From assembly GCA_017461475.1 (NCBI GenBank), contig JAFTXX010000045.1:1-46132 (forward strand): a stretch of 46,132 nucleotides of DNA, given 5' to 3'. The position numbers were made by a program, and so were the translations under genes. The stretch comes from Clostridia bacterium (GTDB lineage: Bacteria > Bacillota > Clostridia > Oscillospirales > CAG-272). Within the stretch, counting starts at the first letter, position 1; each line of letters starts with the position of its first letter. Below the pieces are notes generated by a model. It saw only the letters and a list, made by a program, of their open reading frames with translations. It did not search any database and was not told the DNA's origin. Shown here piece by piece: positions 1 through 7,901 of this stretch.

Positions 1-140
1 AGTGCTAAAAAAGCCTTGTTTTATCGCATTGCAACACCCCCGCTTGTCATCCTCGAACGGAGCACAAGGAACCGAAGGTTCCTGCCATACTCGCAAAGCG
101 AGTATGGGCGGAGTGAAGGATCTCGCGGGGAGATGTTTGC
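1..140. repeat. RPT-B copy 1 (dispersed repeat with hairpin centre)
   Basis: Begins with AGTGCTAAAAAAG, then TTGCAACA, CCCCCGCTTGTCATCCTCGA and ends GGATCTCGCGGGGAGATGTT. The centre holds two perfect mini-hairpins, AGGAACC-gaa-GGTTCCT and CATACTCGC-aaa-GCGAGTATG. The same frame recurs inverted near 20121-20353 and in variants near 7141-7308 and 12826-12899. No gene is seen in bases 1-330 on either strand. Confidence 0.8.
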
Positions 141-258
141 TACTCCGCTAAACATTAATTTACCACTCATTCACCCACTATGACCCCCAAAAATGCAGGA
201 CAACCCCGGTTTTGTTGCAAAAAAGTCTTATTTTTTCTCATAAAAACGGCTTTATGGG

Positions 259-287
259 TTGACAAAATGAATTAACCGTGATATTAT
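259..287 (+). promoter_or_regulatory. Sigma-A promoter of the ABC importer operon
   Basis: TTGACA at 259-264 and TATTAT at 282-287 are separated by exactly 17 bases. This is about 45 bases upstream of the first gene's start codon, with no gene in between. Confidence 0.8.
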
Positions 288-330
288 AAGTCATACGCTT
301 ATAAAAATAGGCATGAAAGGAATATTTACC

Positions 331-1092
331 ATGAAAAACATTACTAAGCTTCTCGCATTTATGCTTGTTGCAATTATGGCAGTTGCTTGCTTCGCAGCTT
401 GCGGCGAGGAAAAAACCGTTGACTATGTAATCGCTACAGACAAGGGTTTCAGTCCCTTTGAATTCCAGGATGCTGACGGCAACATCGTCGGTATCGACAT
501 GGACATCCTCGCAGCTATCGCTGAGGATCAGGGTTTCACCTATGAGCTCCAGTACATCGGCTGGGACGCAGCTATTGCTGCTTGCCAGGCAGGTCAGGCT
601 GACGGTATGATCGCTGGCGCTTCCATCACCGAGGAAAGAAAAGCAAGCGGCTGGACTTTCTCCGACGGTTACTATGACGCAACCCAGGGTATGGCAGTTG
701 CTGCTGACTCCGACATCACCGGCTTTGCAGACCTCGCAGGCAAGAAGGTCGCTGTTAAGAACGGCACCATGAGCAACAATTATGCGGAAAGCATCAAGGA
801 CGAGTACGGCTTTGAGGTTGTAACATTCTCCACCTCTCCCGATATGTACCAGGCAGTTATGGGCGGCCAGGCAGACGCTTGCCTTGACGATACCCCCATT
901 CTCAAGTACAACATCAAGATCGGCGAACTTTCTATGAAGTTTGTTGAAGGCACCGAAAACGAGCCCGCTCAGTACGGTTTCGCAATCTTTGATGAAAGCA
1001 AATCCGACCTCGTTGAAAAGTTCAACGCAGGCCTCAAGAACATCAAGGAAAGCGGCAAGTACGACGAAATCATCGCTAAGTATCTCGGCTAA
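331..1092 (+). CDS. Amino-acid ABC transporter substrate-binding lipoprotein
   Basis: Extracellular solute-binding protein (SBP_bac_3 type, polar amino acids) that delivers its ligand to the permease and ATPase encoded next. The 253-residue product has a lipoprotein signal peptide with candidate acylated cysteines at residues 20 or 24 (AVAC/FAAC), then the family start DYVIATDKGFSPFEF and the hinge-region block ADGMIAGASITEERK. I place the start at ATG 331, because GAAAGGA at 315-321 is its Shine-Dalgarno; an in-frame ATG at 313 overlaps that site and is unlikely. The gene is rich in GCA/GCT, AAC, GAC and AAG codons, suggesting high expression. Glutamine, cystine and other polar amino acids all remain possible ligands. 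Confidence 0.9.
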   Translation: MKNITKLLAFMLVAIMAVACFAACGEEKTVDYVIATDKGFSPFEFQDADGNIVGIDMDILAAIAEDQGFTYELQYIGWDAAIAACQAGQADGMIAGASITEERKASGWTFSDGYYDATQGMAVAADSDITGFADLAGKKVAVKNGTMSNNYAESIKDEYGFEVVTFSTSPDMYQAVMGGQADACLDDTPILKYNIKIGELSMKFVEGTENEPAQYGFAIFDESKSDLVEKFNAGLKNIKESGKYDEIIAKYLG

Positions 1093-1111
1093 TTGACTGA
1101 TTGACGATTGC

Positions 1112-1142
1112 AAAAGGGCATTGGATTGTCTGATGCCCTTTT
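1112..1142 (+). terminator. Intra-operon hairpin (attenuator or processing site)
   Basis: A perfect 10-bp stem, AAAAGGGCAT (1112-1121) against ATGCCCTTTT (1133-1142), lies between the binding-protein and permease genes. It resembles a partial terminator that would leave more transcript for the binding protein than for the membrane components. Confidence 0.65.
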
Positions 1143-1167
1143 GGTTTGTTTAGGAGGAGTTCACCTC

Positions 1168-1833
1168 ATGTTTGAAATTATTGGCACATACGGTAAGCTG
1201 CTGATGGGTGCTATGGGGCAAACATTGCTGCTGGCTTTGTGCGGACTGTTTTTTGGATGTATTTTAGGCATTATCTTCGGACTTGCCAGCGTTGTAGATA
1301 ACAAGATATCCAGAGCAATATCGGCGATTTATGTAAACCTCATCCGAGGAGTGCCGATGATAGTTCTGGCATTCTTTGTGTTCTACGGCGTTCCTTACGG
1401 CTTTAAGCTCGTAGGCATTAAGTTCACGCTGACTGCTTTGCAGGCGGGTACTATCTGTCTTGCGCTCAACTGCGGCGCTTATATGTCCGAAATTATCCGC
1501 GCGGGTATCCAGGCAATTGACCCCGGTCAGATGGAAGCATCGCGAAGCCTCGGCATGTCCTACTGGCGCTCAATGTTCCGCGTTGTTCTGCCGCAGGCTA
1601 TCAAAAACATGCTGCCCAGCATCGTAAATCAGTTTATCATAACTCTTAAAGATACATCTATTTTGTCGGTTATCGGCTTTCCGGAACTTGTCAACAAGGC
1701 GCAGAACGTTATCGCTATCACCTTCAAATCTTTCCAGACATGGGCTATAGTTGCGGTTATGTATCTGGTCGTAATTCTTACATTGCAGCAGGTTGCAAAC
1801 GCTTTGGAAAGGAGACTCAGCCGTGACAGATAA
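1168..1833 (+). CDS. Amino-acid ABC transporter permease
   Basis: Integral membrane subunit (HisM/GlnP family, BPD_transp_1) of the polar amino-acid importer. The 221-residue protein has about five hydrophobic segments, and the EAA loop that contacts the ATPase is visible as [22 protein letters not shown] near residues 140-161. The start is ATG 1168, because AGGAGGAG at 1152-1159 is a strong Shine-Dalgarno 8 bases upstream; an upstream in-frame ATG at 1108 falls inside the preceding hairpin region and has no such site. Its end overlaps the ATPase gene by 11 bases, indicating translational coupling. One permease gene is present, so the complex is probably a homodimer. Confidence 0.92.
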   Translation: MFEIIGTYGKLLMGAMGQTLLLALCGLFFGCILGIIFGLASVVDNKISRAISAIYVNLIRGVPMIVLAFFVFYGVPYGFKLVGIKFTLTALQAGTICLALNCGAYMSEIIRAGIQAIDPGQMEASRSLGMSYWRSMFRVVLPQAIKNMLPSIVNQFIITLKDTSILSVIGFPELVNKAQNVIAITFKSFQTWAIVAVMYLVVILTLQQVANALERRLSRDR

Positions 1834-2560
1834 CATTAAGATTCATGTAGAAAATTTGTGCAAGAATTTCGGTCATCAGACCGTGCTTAACGGAATTTCT
1901 ACCGATATTTACGAAGGCGAAGTGGTTTGTGTTATTGGTCCCTCTGGCTCGGGTAAATCCACATTCCTCCGTTGCCTCAACCGTTTGGAAAATGCCACAT
2001 CGGGCAAAATCGTTGTTGACGGCTGCGTTATCAACGATAAAAAGACGGATATAAACAAGGTCCGCGAAAACATCGGCATGGTTTTCCAGCACTTCAATCT
2101 GTTTGCCAACATGAACGTGCTTAAAAACCTCATGCTCGCACCCGTTGACCTCAAAAAGGCTACAAAAGAAGAAGCGGAGAAAACCGCGCTTCATCTGCTT
2201 GAGACCGTAGGTCTCTCGGACAAGGCGGAAAGTTTTCCCCACCAGCTCTCGGGCGGTCAGAAACAGCGTGTCGCAATTGCGCGTGCACTTGCAATGAACC
2301 CCGACATCATGCTCTTTGATGAGCCGACATCGGCGCTCGACCCCGAAATGGTAGGCGAAGTTCTTCAGGTTATGAAGCAGCTCGCGGCTGACGGCATGAC
2401 AATGATAGTGGTAACACACGAAATGGGATTTGCAAGAGACGTTGCCGACAGAGTCCTCTTCATGGCTGACGGAAGCATAGTTGAAGAAGGCACTCCCGAG
2501 GAGATTTTCACAAATCCTCAAAACGAAAGAACCAAGGACTTCCTCTCCTGCGTACTTTAA
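1823..2560 (+). CDS. Amino-acid ABC transporter ATP-binding protein (GlnQ-like)
   Basis: Cytoplasmic ATPase that powers the importer. The 245-residue product shows Walker [10 protein letters not shown] (near residue 39), signature LSGGQKQR, Walker [13 protein letters not shown] and the switch histidine in VVTHEMGFA, all intact. Its size matches GlnQ/HisP proteins. The start is GTG 1823, inside the end of the permease gene, with AAAGGAG at 1808-1814 as Shine-Dalgarno. It is the last gene of the three-gene operon and is followed directly by a terminator. GlnQ, TcyC and similar names cannot be separated from sequence alone. Confidence 0.93.
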   Translation: MTDNIKIHVENLCKNFGHQTVLNGISTDIYEGEVVCVIGPSGSGKSTFLRCLNRLENATSGKIVVDGCVINDKKTDINKVRENIGMVFQHFNLFANMNVLKNLMLAPVDLKKATKEEAEKTALHLLETVGLSDKAESFPHQLSGGQKQRVAIARALAMNPDIMLFDEPTSALDPEMVGEVLQVMKQLAADGMTMIVVTHEMGFARDVADRVLFMADGSIVEEGTPEEIFTNPQNERTKDFLSCVL

Positions 2561-2564
2561 TAAC

Positions 2565-2600
2565 AAAAGGCTGTTGCATTTATTTTGCACAGCCTTTTTT
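2565..2600 (+). terminator. Terminator of the ABC importer operon
   Basis: AAAAGGCTGT pairs with ACAGCCTTTT and is followed by a T run, 4 bases after the ATPase stop. Its 3' T run overlaps the stop of the convergent small gene on the minus strand. Confidence 0.85.
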
Positions 2601-2757
2601 ATTTCATTGAGAAATACAGAAATCCTATCCCAATGATGACTACGGCTTCGATTACCACAAGGCATCCCTCTGGCAGGAAAAATGACAAAAGCAGTCCGAG
2701 ACCGAATGCAAGTATTGTCAGTCCGATAAGTTTTGCCACACATCTGAGATTGTTCAT
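2599..2757 (-). CDS. Small two-segment membrane protein, 52 residues
   Basis: Unrecognised small protein, found by reading the minus strand. It has 52 residues, starting MNNLRCVAKLIG and ending FLYFSMK, with two hydrophobic segments (about residues 9-28 and 32-49) separated by the turn PEGC. The ATG at 2757 has a strong Shine-Dalgarno, CGGAGGAG, 5-12 bases upstream, which is the main reason to believe it. Its stop codon overlaps the T run of the convergent ABC-operon terminator. Its function is unknown; the hydrophobic hairpin suggests a small inner-membrane protein. Confidence 0.6.
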   Translation of the reverse strand: MNNLRCVAKLIGLTILAFGLGLLLSFFLPEGCLVVIEAVVIIGIGFLYFSMK

Positions 2758-2857
2758 ACGCACTCCTCCGTTTGTTTATGTTACCAGTATATGCAATGGA
2801 AGTGAAATGTGTGACAATAAATTAAGGTTTAGCGAAGAAGCAATGCCAATCAAATCC

Positions 2858-2884
2858 GTAGGGGACGACGTCCTCGACGTCCCT
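2858..2884. repeat. RPT-E copy 1 (short GTAGGGGACG palindrome)
   Basis: GTAGGGGACGACG-tcct-CGACGTCCC is an imperfect palindrome sharing its GTAGGGG end with RPT-A. A perfect shorter relative is at 41485-41505. Confidence 0.6.
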
Positions 2885-2912
2885 AAAGGCAAAATCTTTA
2901 ATCATCGCATGT

Positions 2913-3005
2913 GGCTGTAATCCAGCCAACGTAGGGGCGATTATTAATCGCCCGAAAAGCAGGGCGTAGATGTTTTGCAAACGGGCGATTAATAATCGCC
3001 CCTAC
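2913..3005. repeat. RPT-A copy 1 with flank module
   Basis: The core 2931-3005 has GTAGGGGCGATTATTAATCG and its inverted partner CGATTAATAATCGCCCCTAC around AAAAGCAGGGCGTAGATGTT. The flank GGCTGTAATCCAGCCAAC (2913-2930) is an inverted relative of the module beside copies 9 and 11. Apart from this copy and RPT-E, the stretch 2758-3065 shows no gene. Confidence 0.9.
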
Positions 3006-3065
3006 GAGGTTAGTGCGTAGCCATCACTCGCATAACCATTACTTTACCTTACTTCCCACAACAAA

Positions 3066-3089
3066 AAAGGCTTGCTGACGCAAGCCTTT
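3066..3089 (-). terminator. Terminator of pgsA and the recA-pgsA block
   Basis: AAAGGCTTGC-tgac-GCAAGCCTTT is a perfect 10-bp stem. Read leftward it is followed by TTTTTTGTTG. It lies 13 bases beyond the pgsA stop. Confidence 0.85.
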
Positions 3090-3101
3090 CCTTTTACTTT
3101 C

Positions 3102-3695
3102 TTATTTACTGGGGTCAATGTATTCCCAATAGCTCTTTATGTAGTCCACTCCGGAAACGAGGGTCATAACCGCCATGGCGAGCATGCCGATGTAACTGAG
3201 CACGGGAACGGTGTAGAAGTTTACAAAGTTTGCCACGATACCCATGAGTACGGGCTCAAGCAGGATAATGATTACCGCGGTAATCTGTGTTACGGTCTTT
3301 ATCTTGCCTATCATCTTGGCCGCGATAACCTTACCCGAAGCACCCGAAACAACAAGTCGCATAGAGGTAACGGCGAGTTCGCGGAAAATTACGATAAACG
3401 CACACCAAACAAACACGGGGCGCAGGTTCTCAAAACGGTAAAGAATACCGAGCAGAGCACCGAACACAAGCAGTTTGTCTGCAAGCGGGTCCATAAATTT
3501 GCCGAAGTTGGTTATGAGATTGTACTTGCGCGCGATGTTGCCGTCAAGCGCGTCGGTAACAGACGCGGCAATGAAAATCACCGCCGAGCCGATGCAAGCA
3601 ACATAAGTGTTTGAGGGAATAATAAGCACCGCCAAAAAAATTGGCACAAGCACACATCTGAGAAGCGTTAATTTGTTTGGAAGATTAAGTTTCAT
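3102..3695 (-). CDS. pgsA: CDP-diacylglycerol--glycerol-3-phosphate 3-phosphatidyltransferase
   Basis: Membrane enzyme that makes phosphatidylglycerol-phosphate from CDP-diacylglycerol and sn-glycerol-3-phosphate, the committed step to phosphatidylglycerol and cardiolipin. The 197-residue product contains the CDP-alcohol phosphotransferase signature: DALDGNIARKYN, then FGKFMDPLADK, giving all the metal-binding aspartates. The N-terminus MKLNLPNKLTLLR is typical of PgsA. A clear Shine-Dalgarno, AAGGAG, precedes ATG 3695. It follows rimO by 84 bases, a gap filled by an RPT-C hairpin. Linkage of pgsA with rimO is common in Firmicutes. Confidence 0.95.
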   Translation of the reverse strand: MKLNLPNKLTLLRCVLVPIFLAVLIIPSNTYVACIGSAVIFIAASVTDALDGNIARKYNLITNFGKFMDPLADKLLVFGALLGILYRFENLRPVFVWCAFIVIFRELAVTSMRLVVSGASGKVIAAKMIGKIKTVTQITAVIIILLEPVLMGIVANFVNFYTVPVLSYIGMLAMAVMTLVSGVDYIKSYWEYIDPSK

Positions 3696-3722
3696 GGTGT
3701 TCTCCTTAGTTATTTGCGTTAC

Positions 3723-3778
3723 TTTATCAAAAGTTTTTGAAGGGTGCAGGGGAACTTTTTACAAAAAGTTCCCTTGCA
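3723..3778 (-). repeat. RPT-C copy 1 (short hairpin repeat)
   Basis: Read on the minus strand: GGGAACTTTTT-gt-AAAAAGTTCCC, then CTGCACCCTTCAAAAACTTT. It fills the rimO-pgsA gap and closely matches copy 3 at 10417-10473. Confidence 0.75.
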
Positions 3779-3779
3779 T

Positions 3780-5099
3780 TTATTTCATTTCACCGAACAG
3801 GTCGTAGTCCATCGCCTCGGTAATTTCTACTTCTACAAAGCGTCCCGCGCGGATTTTTTTCGGTGCACTGAAGTATACCTTGCCGTCAACGTCGGGGGCA
3901 TCGGCGCGGCTGCGGCCGAAGTGCACGCCTGCAACCGTGTCAAAGCCTTCGCAGAGAACCTCGATTTTTTGGCCAACCATTTTTTCAAGTTTCTTTTCGG
4001 AAACTGCAAGTTGAACGCTCATAAGTGTATCGTATCTGTCCTGCTTTGTCTGCTCGTCAACCTGATTTTCAAATTCTGCCGCGGCTGTTCCCTCCTCGGG
4101 CGAGTAGGTGAACGCGCCGAAACGGTCAAACTCAGTCTCTTTTACAAACTCGCAAAGCTCTGCAAAATCCTCATCTGTCTCACCGGGGAAACCGACAATT
4201 GCGGTTGAACGGAGTGTAACGTCGGGGATTTCGCGGCGGAGACGCGCGATACAGTCGCGGATGGTTGCGCCGTCTCCGTGGCGGTTCATTGCGGAAAGAA
4301 TTTTATCACTGATATGCTGCACGGGGATGTCCGCGTACTTTATCACGCGCGGATTGTCACGCATTTCTGCGATAAGCTCATCGGTTATTTTATCGGGGTA
4401 AAGATAGAGCAGTCTTATCCACGGAATTTTGGTCTCGGCACAAATTTTCTGAATGAGTTCGTGCAGTTTATACTCGCCGTAAAGGTCAAGACCGTAGCGC
4501 GAAGTGTCCTGCGCAATAAGATTGAGTTCCTTTACGCCGAGAGCCTCAAGATCTTTTGCTTCTTTGACGATATCTTCCATTGTGCGCGAGCGCATGCCGC
4601 CGCGGATAAGCGGGATTGCACAGTAGGTACAGCGGTTGTCGCATCCCTCCGCAACTTTGAGATATGCCGTATACTCGGGCGTGGTAAGCACACGCTCACC
4701 GCCGAGCGGTGATTTTTCCTTGTCCTCAAACGACGTGTACTTCTCACCTCTTGCAACGGCTTCGACCGCTTCCGCGATTTTGTGATATGAACCGGTGCCG
4801 AGCACCGCGTCAACCTCGGGCATTTCCTCTAAAATCTGCTCGCGGTATCTCTCCGCAAGGCAACCTGTTGCAATTATGCCCTTAAGCGAGCGATTTTTCT
4901 TGAGCCACGCAACGTCGAGTATGTTTTCAATGGCTTCTTCCTTTGCGCTCTGAATAAATCCGCAGGTGTTAACAATGATGATGTCAGCCTGCGTTTCATC
5001 AGGCGTTATCTCATATCCCGCGTCTGCCAAAATTTTCAACATAACCTCGGTGTTTACAAGATTTTTAGAACAACCGAGTGAAACAAATCCTATTTTCAT
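3780..5099 (-). CDS. rimO: Ribosomal protein uS12 methylthiotransferase
   Basis: Radical-SAM enzyme that methylthiolates an aspartate of ribosomal protein S12. The 439-residue length is normal. The N-terminal UPF0004 domain supplies cluster cysteines 10, 46 and 80 (SLGCSKN, NTCGF, ATGC). The radical-SAM cluster is C153, C157 and C160 in CDNRCTYC. A C-terminal TRAM-type domain follows (GQKIEVLCEGFD onward). The opening MKIGFVSLGCSKNLVNTE and the motif LIAQDTSRYG favour RimO over MiaB. Only a weak Shine-Dalgarno is seen at ATG 5099, where an RPT-C hairpin begins 14 bases upstream. It lies between recX and pgsA in the same leftward block. Confidence 0.95.
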   Translation of the reverse strand: MKIGFVSLGCSKNLVNTEVMLKILADAGYEITPDETQADIIIVNTCGFIQSAKEEAIENILDVAWLKKNRSLKGIIATGCLAERYREQILEEMPEVDAVLGTGSYHKIAEAVEAVARGEKYTSFEDKEKSPLGGERVLTTPEYTAYLKVAEGCDNRCTYCAIPLIRGGMRSRTMEDIVKEAKDLEALGVKELNLIAQDTSRYGLDLYGEYKLHELIQKICAETKIPWIRLLYLYPDKITDELIAEMRDNPRVIKYADIPVQHISDKILSAMNRHGDGATIRDCIARLRREIPDVTLRSTAIVGFPGETDEDFAELCEFVKETEFDRFGAFTYSPEEGTAAAEFENQVDEQTKQDRYDTLMSVQLAVSEKKLEKMVGQKIEVLCEGFDTVAGVHFGRSRADAPDVDGKVYFSAPKKIRAGRFVEVEITEAMDYDLFGEMK

Positions 5100-5112
5100 A
5101 AATGTAAACGAG

Positions 5113-5176
5113 GACGCAGAAAACCCTTTTTATAAAAAGGGTTTTTCCGCACCTTTCCTAAAAATTTTTAAAAAAT
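5113..5176 (+). repeat. RPT-C copy 2
   Basis: AAAACCCTTTTTA-TAAAAAGGGTTTT hairpin followed by CCGCACCTTTCCTAAAAATT. It abuts the start of rimO and lies directly beside RPT-A copy 2. Confidence 0.7.
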
Positions 5177-5190
5177 ATATAATCAAATCT

Positions 5191-5264
5191 GTAGGGGCGA
5201 TTATTAATCGCCCGTTGTAAAACATCTACGCCCTGCAAAACGGGCGATTGATAATCGCCCCTAC
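5191..5264. repeat. RPT-A copy 2
   Basis: GTAGGGGCGATTATTAATCG and its inverted partner around CGTTGTAAAACATCTACGCC. It fills the rimO-recX gap; the right arm carries one G in the loop region (GATTGATAATC). Confidence 0.9.
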
Positions 5265-5279
5265 GGGTTTGTGCAAATT

Positions 5280-5864
5280 TTAATACCCCTGCTTATAAAG
5301 AGCCTTTTTCATTTCTTCGGCTTCTTCGTAGGTTTCGGGTTTTGTTTTGCCAAACTTTTTCATCAAAAACTGCCGTTTTGCGGCTTTGAAATCTTCTTCT
5401 GTGTACTTTTCATCAAGCACGGCGCTTATCTTGTCTCCGCTATAGCCTTTGGCAATAAGCATGGGGACAACCTTACGCCGTCCGACAAACTTTTTTTCAA
5501 CGAGTTCGCGAATGTAACTTTCTATCTGCCATTCCTCGTCAATGTAGCCGTGTTTTGACGCAAAATCCGACGCATTTTTTGCACATTCATGTGTAAAACC
5601 TCGGCGACGAAGCTTTTCATAAAGCTTTTTCTTTGAACATTGCCCCGCCGAAAGTATACGAATTGCGGCGCGGACTGCGCCGTAAGCCGCGTCGGCATCG
5701 CAGATTTCATCAAAAACGCACTCGTCCAACTCACCTTTGGTAACGCCGAGCGAAAGAAAATCATCCGCCGAAACTATAAACGATTTTTTTACACCGTCGA
5801 TATCAAATGACAGCCTTACGCCGTCGCCGCCGTCAGCCGAGCGGACACTGTATAACTTAATCAC
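5280..5864 (-). CDS. recX: Regulatory protein RecX
   Basis: Predicted modulator that binds and caps RecA filaments. The 194-residue protein has the three-helix repeats of the family, recognisable as [40 protein letters not shown] and [19 protein letters not shown]. It starts with GTG at 5864; this GTG overlaps the recA stop in a GTGA junction (4-base overlap), so the two are translationally coupled. Position immediately after recA is the classic arrangement and supports the call. It ends just before an RPT-A element, which separates it from rimO. Confidence 0.88.
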   Translation of the reverse strand: MIKLYSVRSADGGDGVRLSFDIDGVKKSFIVSADDFLSLGVTKGELDECVFDEICDADAAYGAVRAAIRILSAGQCSKKKLYEKLRRRGFTHECAKNASDFASKHGYIDEEWQIESYIRELVEKKFVGRRKVVPMLIAKGYSGDKISAVLDEKYTEEDFKAAKRQFLMKKFGKTKPETYEEAEEMKKALYKQGY

Positions 5865-6964
5865 TCGTCAAGTTCAAACTCTCTTACGTCGAACTCGTCG
5901 TCAAGTTCAAAACTGCGCTCAACGTCCTCGTCGAGAAGTTCGGGTTTTGCTGCCTCGCGTACCTTGGCTTCGATTTCAGCCATGATGTCGGGGTGGGTTT
6001 CGAGGAACTTGCGGACATTGTCCTTACCCTGACCGATTCTGTCCTCTTTATAAGAGAACCACGAACCGCTCTTTTTGATAATGCCGAGCATTTCGCCAAT
6101 GTCGATAATTTCGCTTGTCTTTGAAATACCCTTGCCGAAGAGAATGTCAAACTCGGCACAGCGGAAAGGCGGTGCTACTTTGTTCTTTACGACCTTGCAC
6201 TTGACGTGGTTGCCGTAAACCTCGCCGCCCGACTGCTTGAGGGGTTCTTTTTTGCGCACGTCGATACGTACGGACGCGTAATATTTGAGCGCGTTACCGC
6301 CCGAAGTTACCTCGGGATTGCCGTACATAACGCCGACCTTGTCGCGGAGCTGGTTAATAAACACAACAATGCAGTTGTTCTTTGAAACAACGCCCGAAAG
6401 TTTACGCATTGCCTGCGACATAAGGCGTGCCTGCAGACCTACGTGCGACGCGCCCATGTCACCGTCAATCTCCTGACGCGGAACAAGTGCCGCAACCGAG
6501 TCGATAACGATAACATCAATAGCGCCCGAACGCGCAAGCGCGTCGGCAATGGAAAGCGCGTCCTCGCCGCAGTCAGGCTGAGAAACGAGCAAATCATTGA
6601 TGTTTACGCCGAGTTTCTTTGCATAACGGGGGTCAAGCGCGTGCTCAGCGTCGATAAACGCCGCTTCACCGCCTGCCTTCTGCGCCTCGGCAATAATATG
6701 TAATGCAACTGTGGTTTTACCGGAAGATTCGGGGCCGTATATCTCGACAATTCTTCCCTTGGGAACGCCGCCGACACCAAGTGCAAGGTCAAGCGAAATC
6801 GAACCAGTGGAAATAGCCTCAATATTTTCGTCAAGTCCGTCGCCGAGTTTCATAATTGAACCCTTGCCATACTCCTTCTCAATATGAGAAAGTGCAGTGC
6901 CAAGCGCCTTTTTCTTGTCAAACACCTGCTCCTCAGTTGCTTTGGTTGTTTTTTTAGTTGCCAT
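5861..6964 (-). CDS. recA: Recombinase RecA
   Basis: ATP-dependent strand-exchange protein for homologous recombination. The 367-residue product has Walker [10 protein letters not shown] at residues 77-85, Walker [13 protein letters not shown], the L1/L2 DNA loops ([18 protein letters not shown] and [16 protein letters not shown]) and the usual acidic C-terminal tail. Its length is slightly above the family norm because of an N-terminal lysine/threonine extension. It is co-transcribed with recX. The promoter seems to be an extended -10 (TGGTATAAT) directly beside RPT-A copy 3. I see no inverted LexA/DinR box (CGAAC-N4-GTTCG) upstream. Confidence 0.98.
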   Translation of the reverse strand: MATKKTTKATEEQVFDKKKALGTALSHIEKEYGKGSIMKLGDGLDENIEAISTGSISLDLALGVGGVPKGRIVEIYGPESSGKTTVALHIIAEAQKAGGEAAFIDAEHALDPRYAKKLGVNINDLLVSQPDCGEDALSIADALARSGAIDVIVIDSVAALVPRQEIDGDMGASHVGLQARLMSQAMRKLSGVVSKNNCIVVFINQLRDKVGVMYGNPEVTSGGNALKYYASVRIDVRKKEPLKQSGGEVYGNHVKCKVVKNKVAPPFRCAEFDILFGKGISKTSEIIDIGEMLGIIKKSGSWFSYKEDRIGQGKDNVRKFLETHPDIMAEIEAKVREAAKPELLDEDVERSFELDDEFDVREFELDE

Positions 6965-7025
6965 AATTGGAAAAACCTCTCTTAATTAAATTTTTCCCTC
7001 TTTTTTACTCTTTTTTATATTATTA

Positions 7026-7034
7026 ATTATACCA
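7026..7034 (-). promoter_or_regulatory. Extended -10 promoter element of recA
   Basis: Reads TGGTATAAT on the minus strand, about 60 bases before the recA start. No good -35 exists; that position falls inside the RPT-A arm that ends 9 bases upstream of this motif. Confidence 0.5.
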
Positions 7035-7042
7035 ACAAACCC

Positions 7043-7116
7043 GTAGGGGCGATTATTAATCGCCCGTTGTAAAACATCTACGCCCTACTTATCGGGCGAT
7101 TAATAATCGCCCCTAC
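7043..7116. repeat. RPT-A copy 3
   Basis: Complete element with arms GTAGGGGCGATTATTAATCG and its inverted partner, lying directly behind the recA promoter. Confidence 0.9.
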
Positions 7117-7140
7117 AGGTTTGATGAAATATTTGACTGT

Positions 7141-7308
7141 CTTCTCCGCCCAAGATCCTTCGTTTCGCTGCGCTCCACTCAAGGATGACAAGGGCGGGTT
7201 GGAGCATAGCGTTTTAAAAAAGTCTTTGTTTACACACTGCAACAACCCCCGCTTTGTCATCCTCGAATGTAGCGGAGCGGAGTGAAGGATCTCGCGGAGA
7301 GATGTTAG
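7141..7308. repeat. RPT-B copies 2 and 3, head to head
   Basis: 7141-7203 reads CTCCGCCCAAGATCCTTCGT then CTCAAGGATGACAAGGGCGG. 7204-7308 is the opposite orientation with AAAAAAGTCTTTGTTTACAC, CCCCCGCTTTGTCATCCTCG and GGATCTCGCGGAGAGATGTT. The centre of the second copy is TGTAGCGGAGCGG, different from copy 1. With RPT-A copy 3 this fills the space between recA and the lipoprotein gene; no gene is seen there. Confidence 0.75.
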
Positions 7309-7319
7309 TTTAAATTTTC

Positions 7320-7901
7320 TCAATACGTTGGGCTGTCAAGAAGATAACTGTAACTGCCCTCTTCGCCGTAGCGATTGATTATCAGCGATACCGTTTCATC
7401 CTTTTCGCCGCCGATGTAGGTGTCAACGGTGACTGTGACTTTCTTACTGCCGCTTTTCTTTATCGCAAGCGAGTTGTAATCAAATTCACGGTCGGCAATG
7501 TCATATTGCTCGTCGCCCGCCTTTTGCATAAGACCCATATCCGCCTCGACAAAGCGCGCGCCGCTTACCACGGTGTCGGTGCTGAGCCCCTCAAAAGCCG
7601 CCTGATAAAGCACCTCGGCATACTCGGGAGTGAACACCTTTTCGGTTGCGTCTTTTATCTCAAGCACAGAATTGAGACCGTACTCCGACGTGTCGCAGTA
7701 ATAGTAACCCGAAACCGCGCTTCCGGCAAGGGTCTCATCCTCTTTGAAACCCTCGCCGAAGTAAATTTCGTTAAGCGGTTTTGAGTTTTCCACAAGTGTG
7801 GGTAAAACTTCTTTTACTTCTTCCAAAGTAATTTTTTCGGCGCAGGAGCAAAGTACCAGTAAACAAACTGCAAATAAAGCGAAAAACTTAATTTTCTTCA
7901 T
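7320..7901 (-). CDS. Uncharacterised lipoprotein downstream of gyrA
   Basis: Predicted secreted lipoprotein of 193 residues; function not recognised. It starts [20 protein letters not shown], a lipoprotein signal with the lipid-carrying cysteine around residues 18-20. The mature part is mixed alpha/beta with a central [19 protein letters not shown] helix and a C-terminal beta-rich stretch ending [15 protein letters not shown] choose ATG 7901, because AGGAG lies 11-15 bases upstream and the signal peptide begins there. The start lies within the last codons of gyrA (14-base overlap), so it is probably translated from the gyrA transcript. An IseA-like hydrolase inhibitor fold is conceivable but not shown. 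Confidence 0.75.
   Translation of the reverse strand: MKKIKFFALFAVCLLVLCSCAEKITLEEVKEVLPTLVENSKPLNEIYFGEGFKEDETLAGSAVSGYYYCDTSEYGLNSVLEIKDATEKVFTPEYAEVLYQAAFEGLSTDTVVSGARFVEADMGLMQKAGDEQYDIADREFDYNSLAIKKSGSKKVTVTVDTYIGGEKDETVSLIINRYGEEGSYSYLLDSPTY

Noticed and set aside
238-1113. A long minus-strand open frame opposite the ABC binding-protein gene
   Set aside because: No ribosome site or family match; explained by codon bias of the real plus-strand gene.
5113-5145. Terminator of a gene upstream of rimO
   Set aside because: The hairpin matches the RPT-C repeat family in layout and lies directly before the rimO start; it is treated as a repeat, although it may terminate transcripts.
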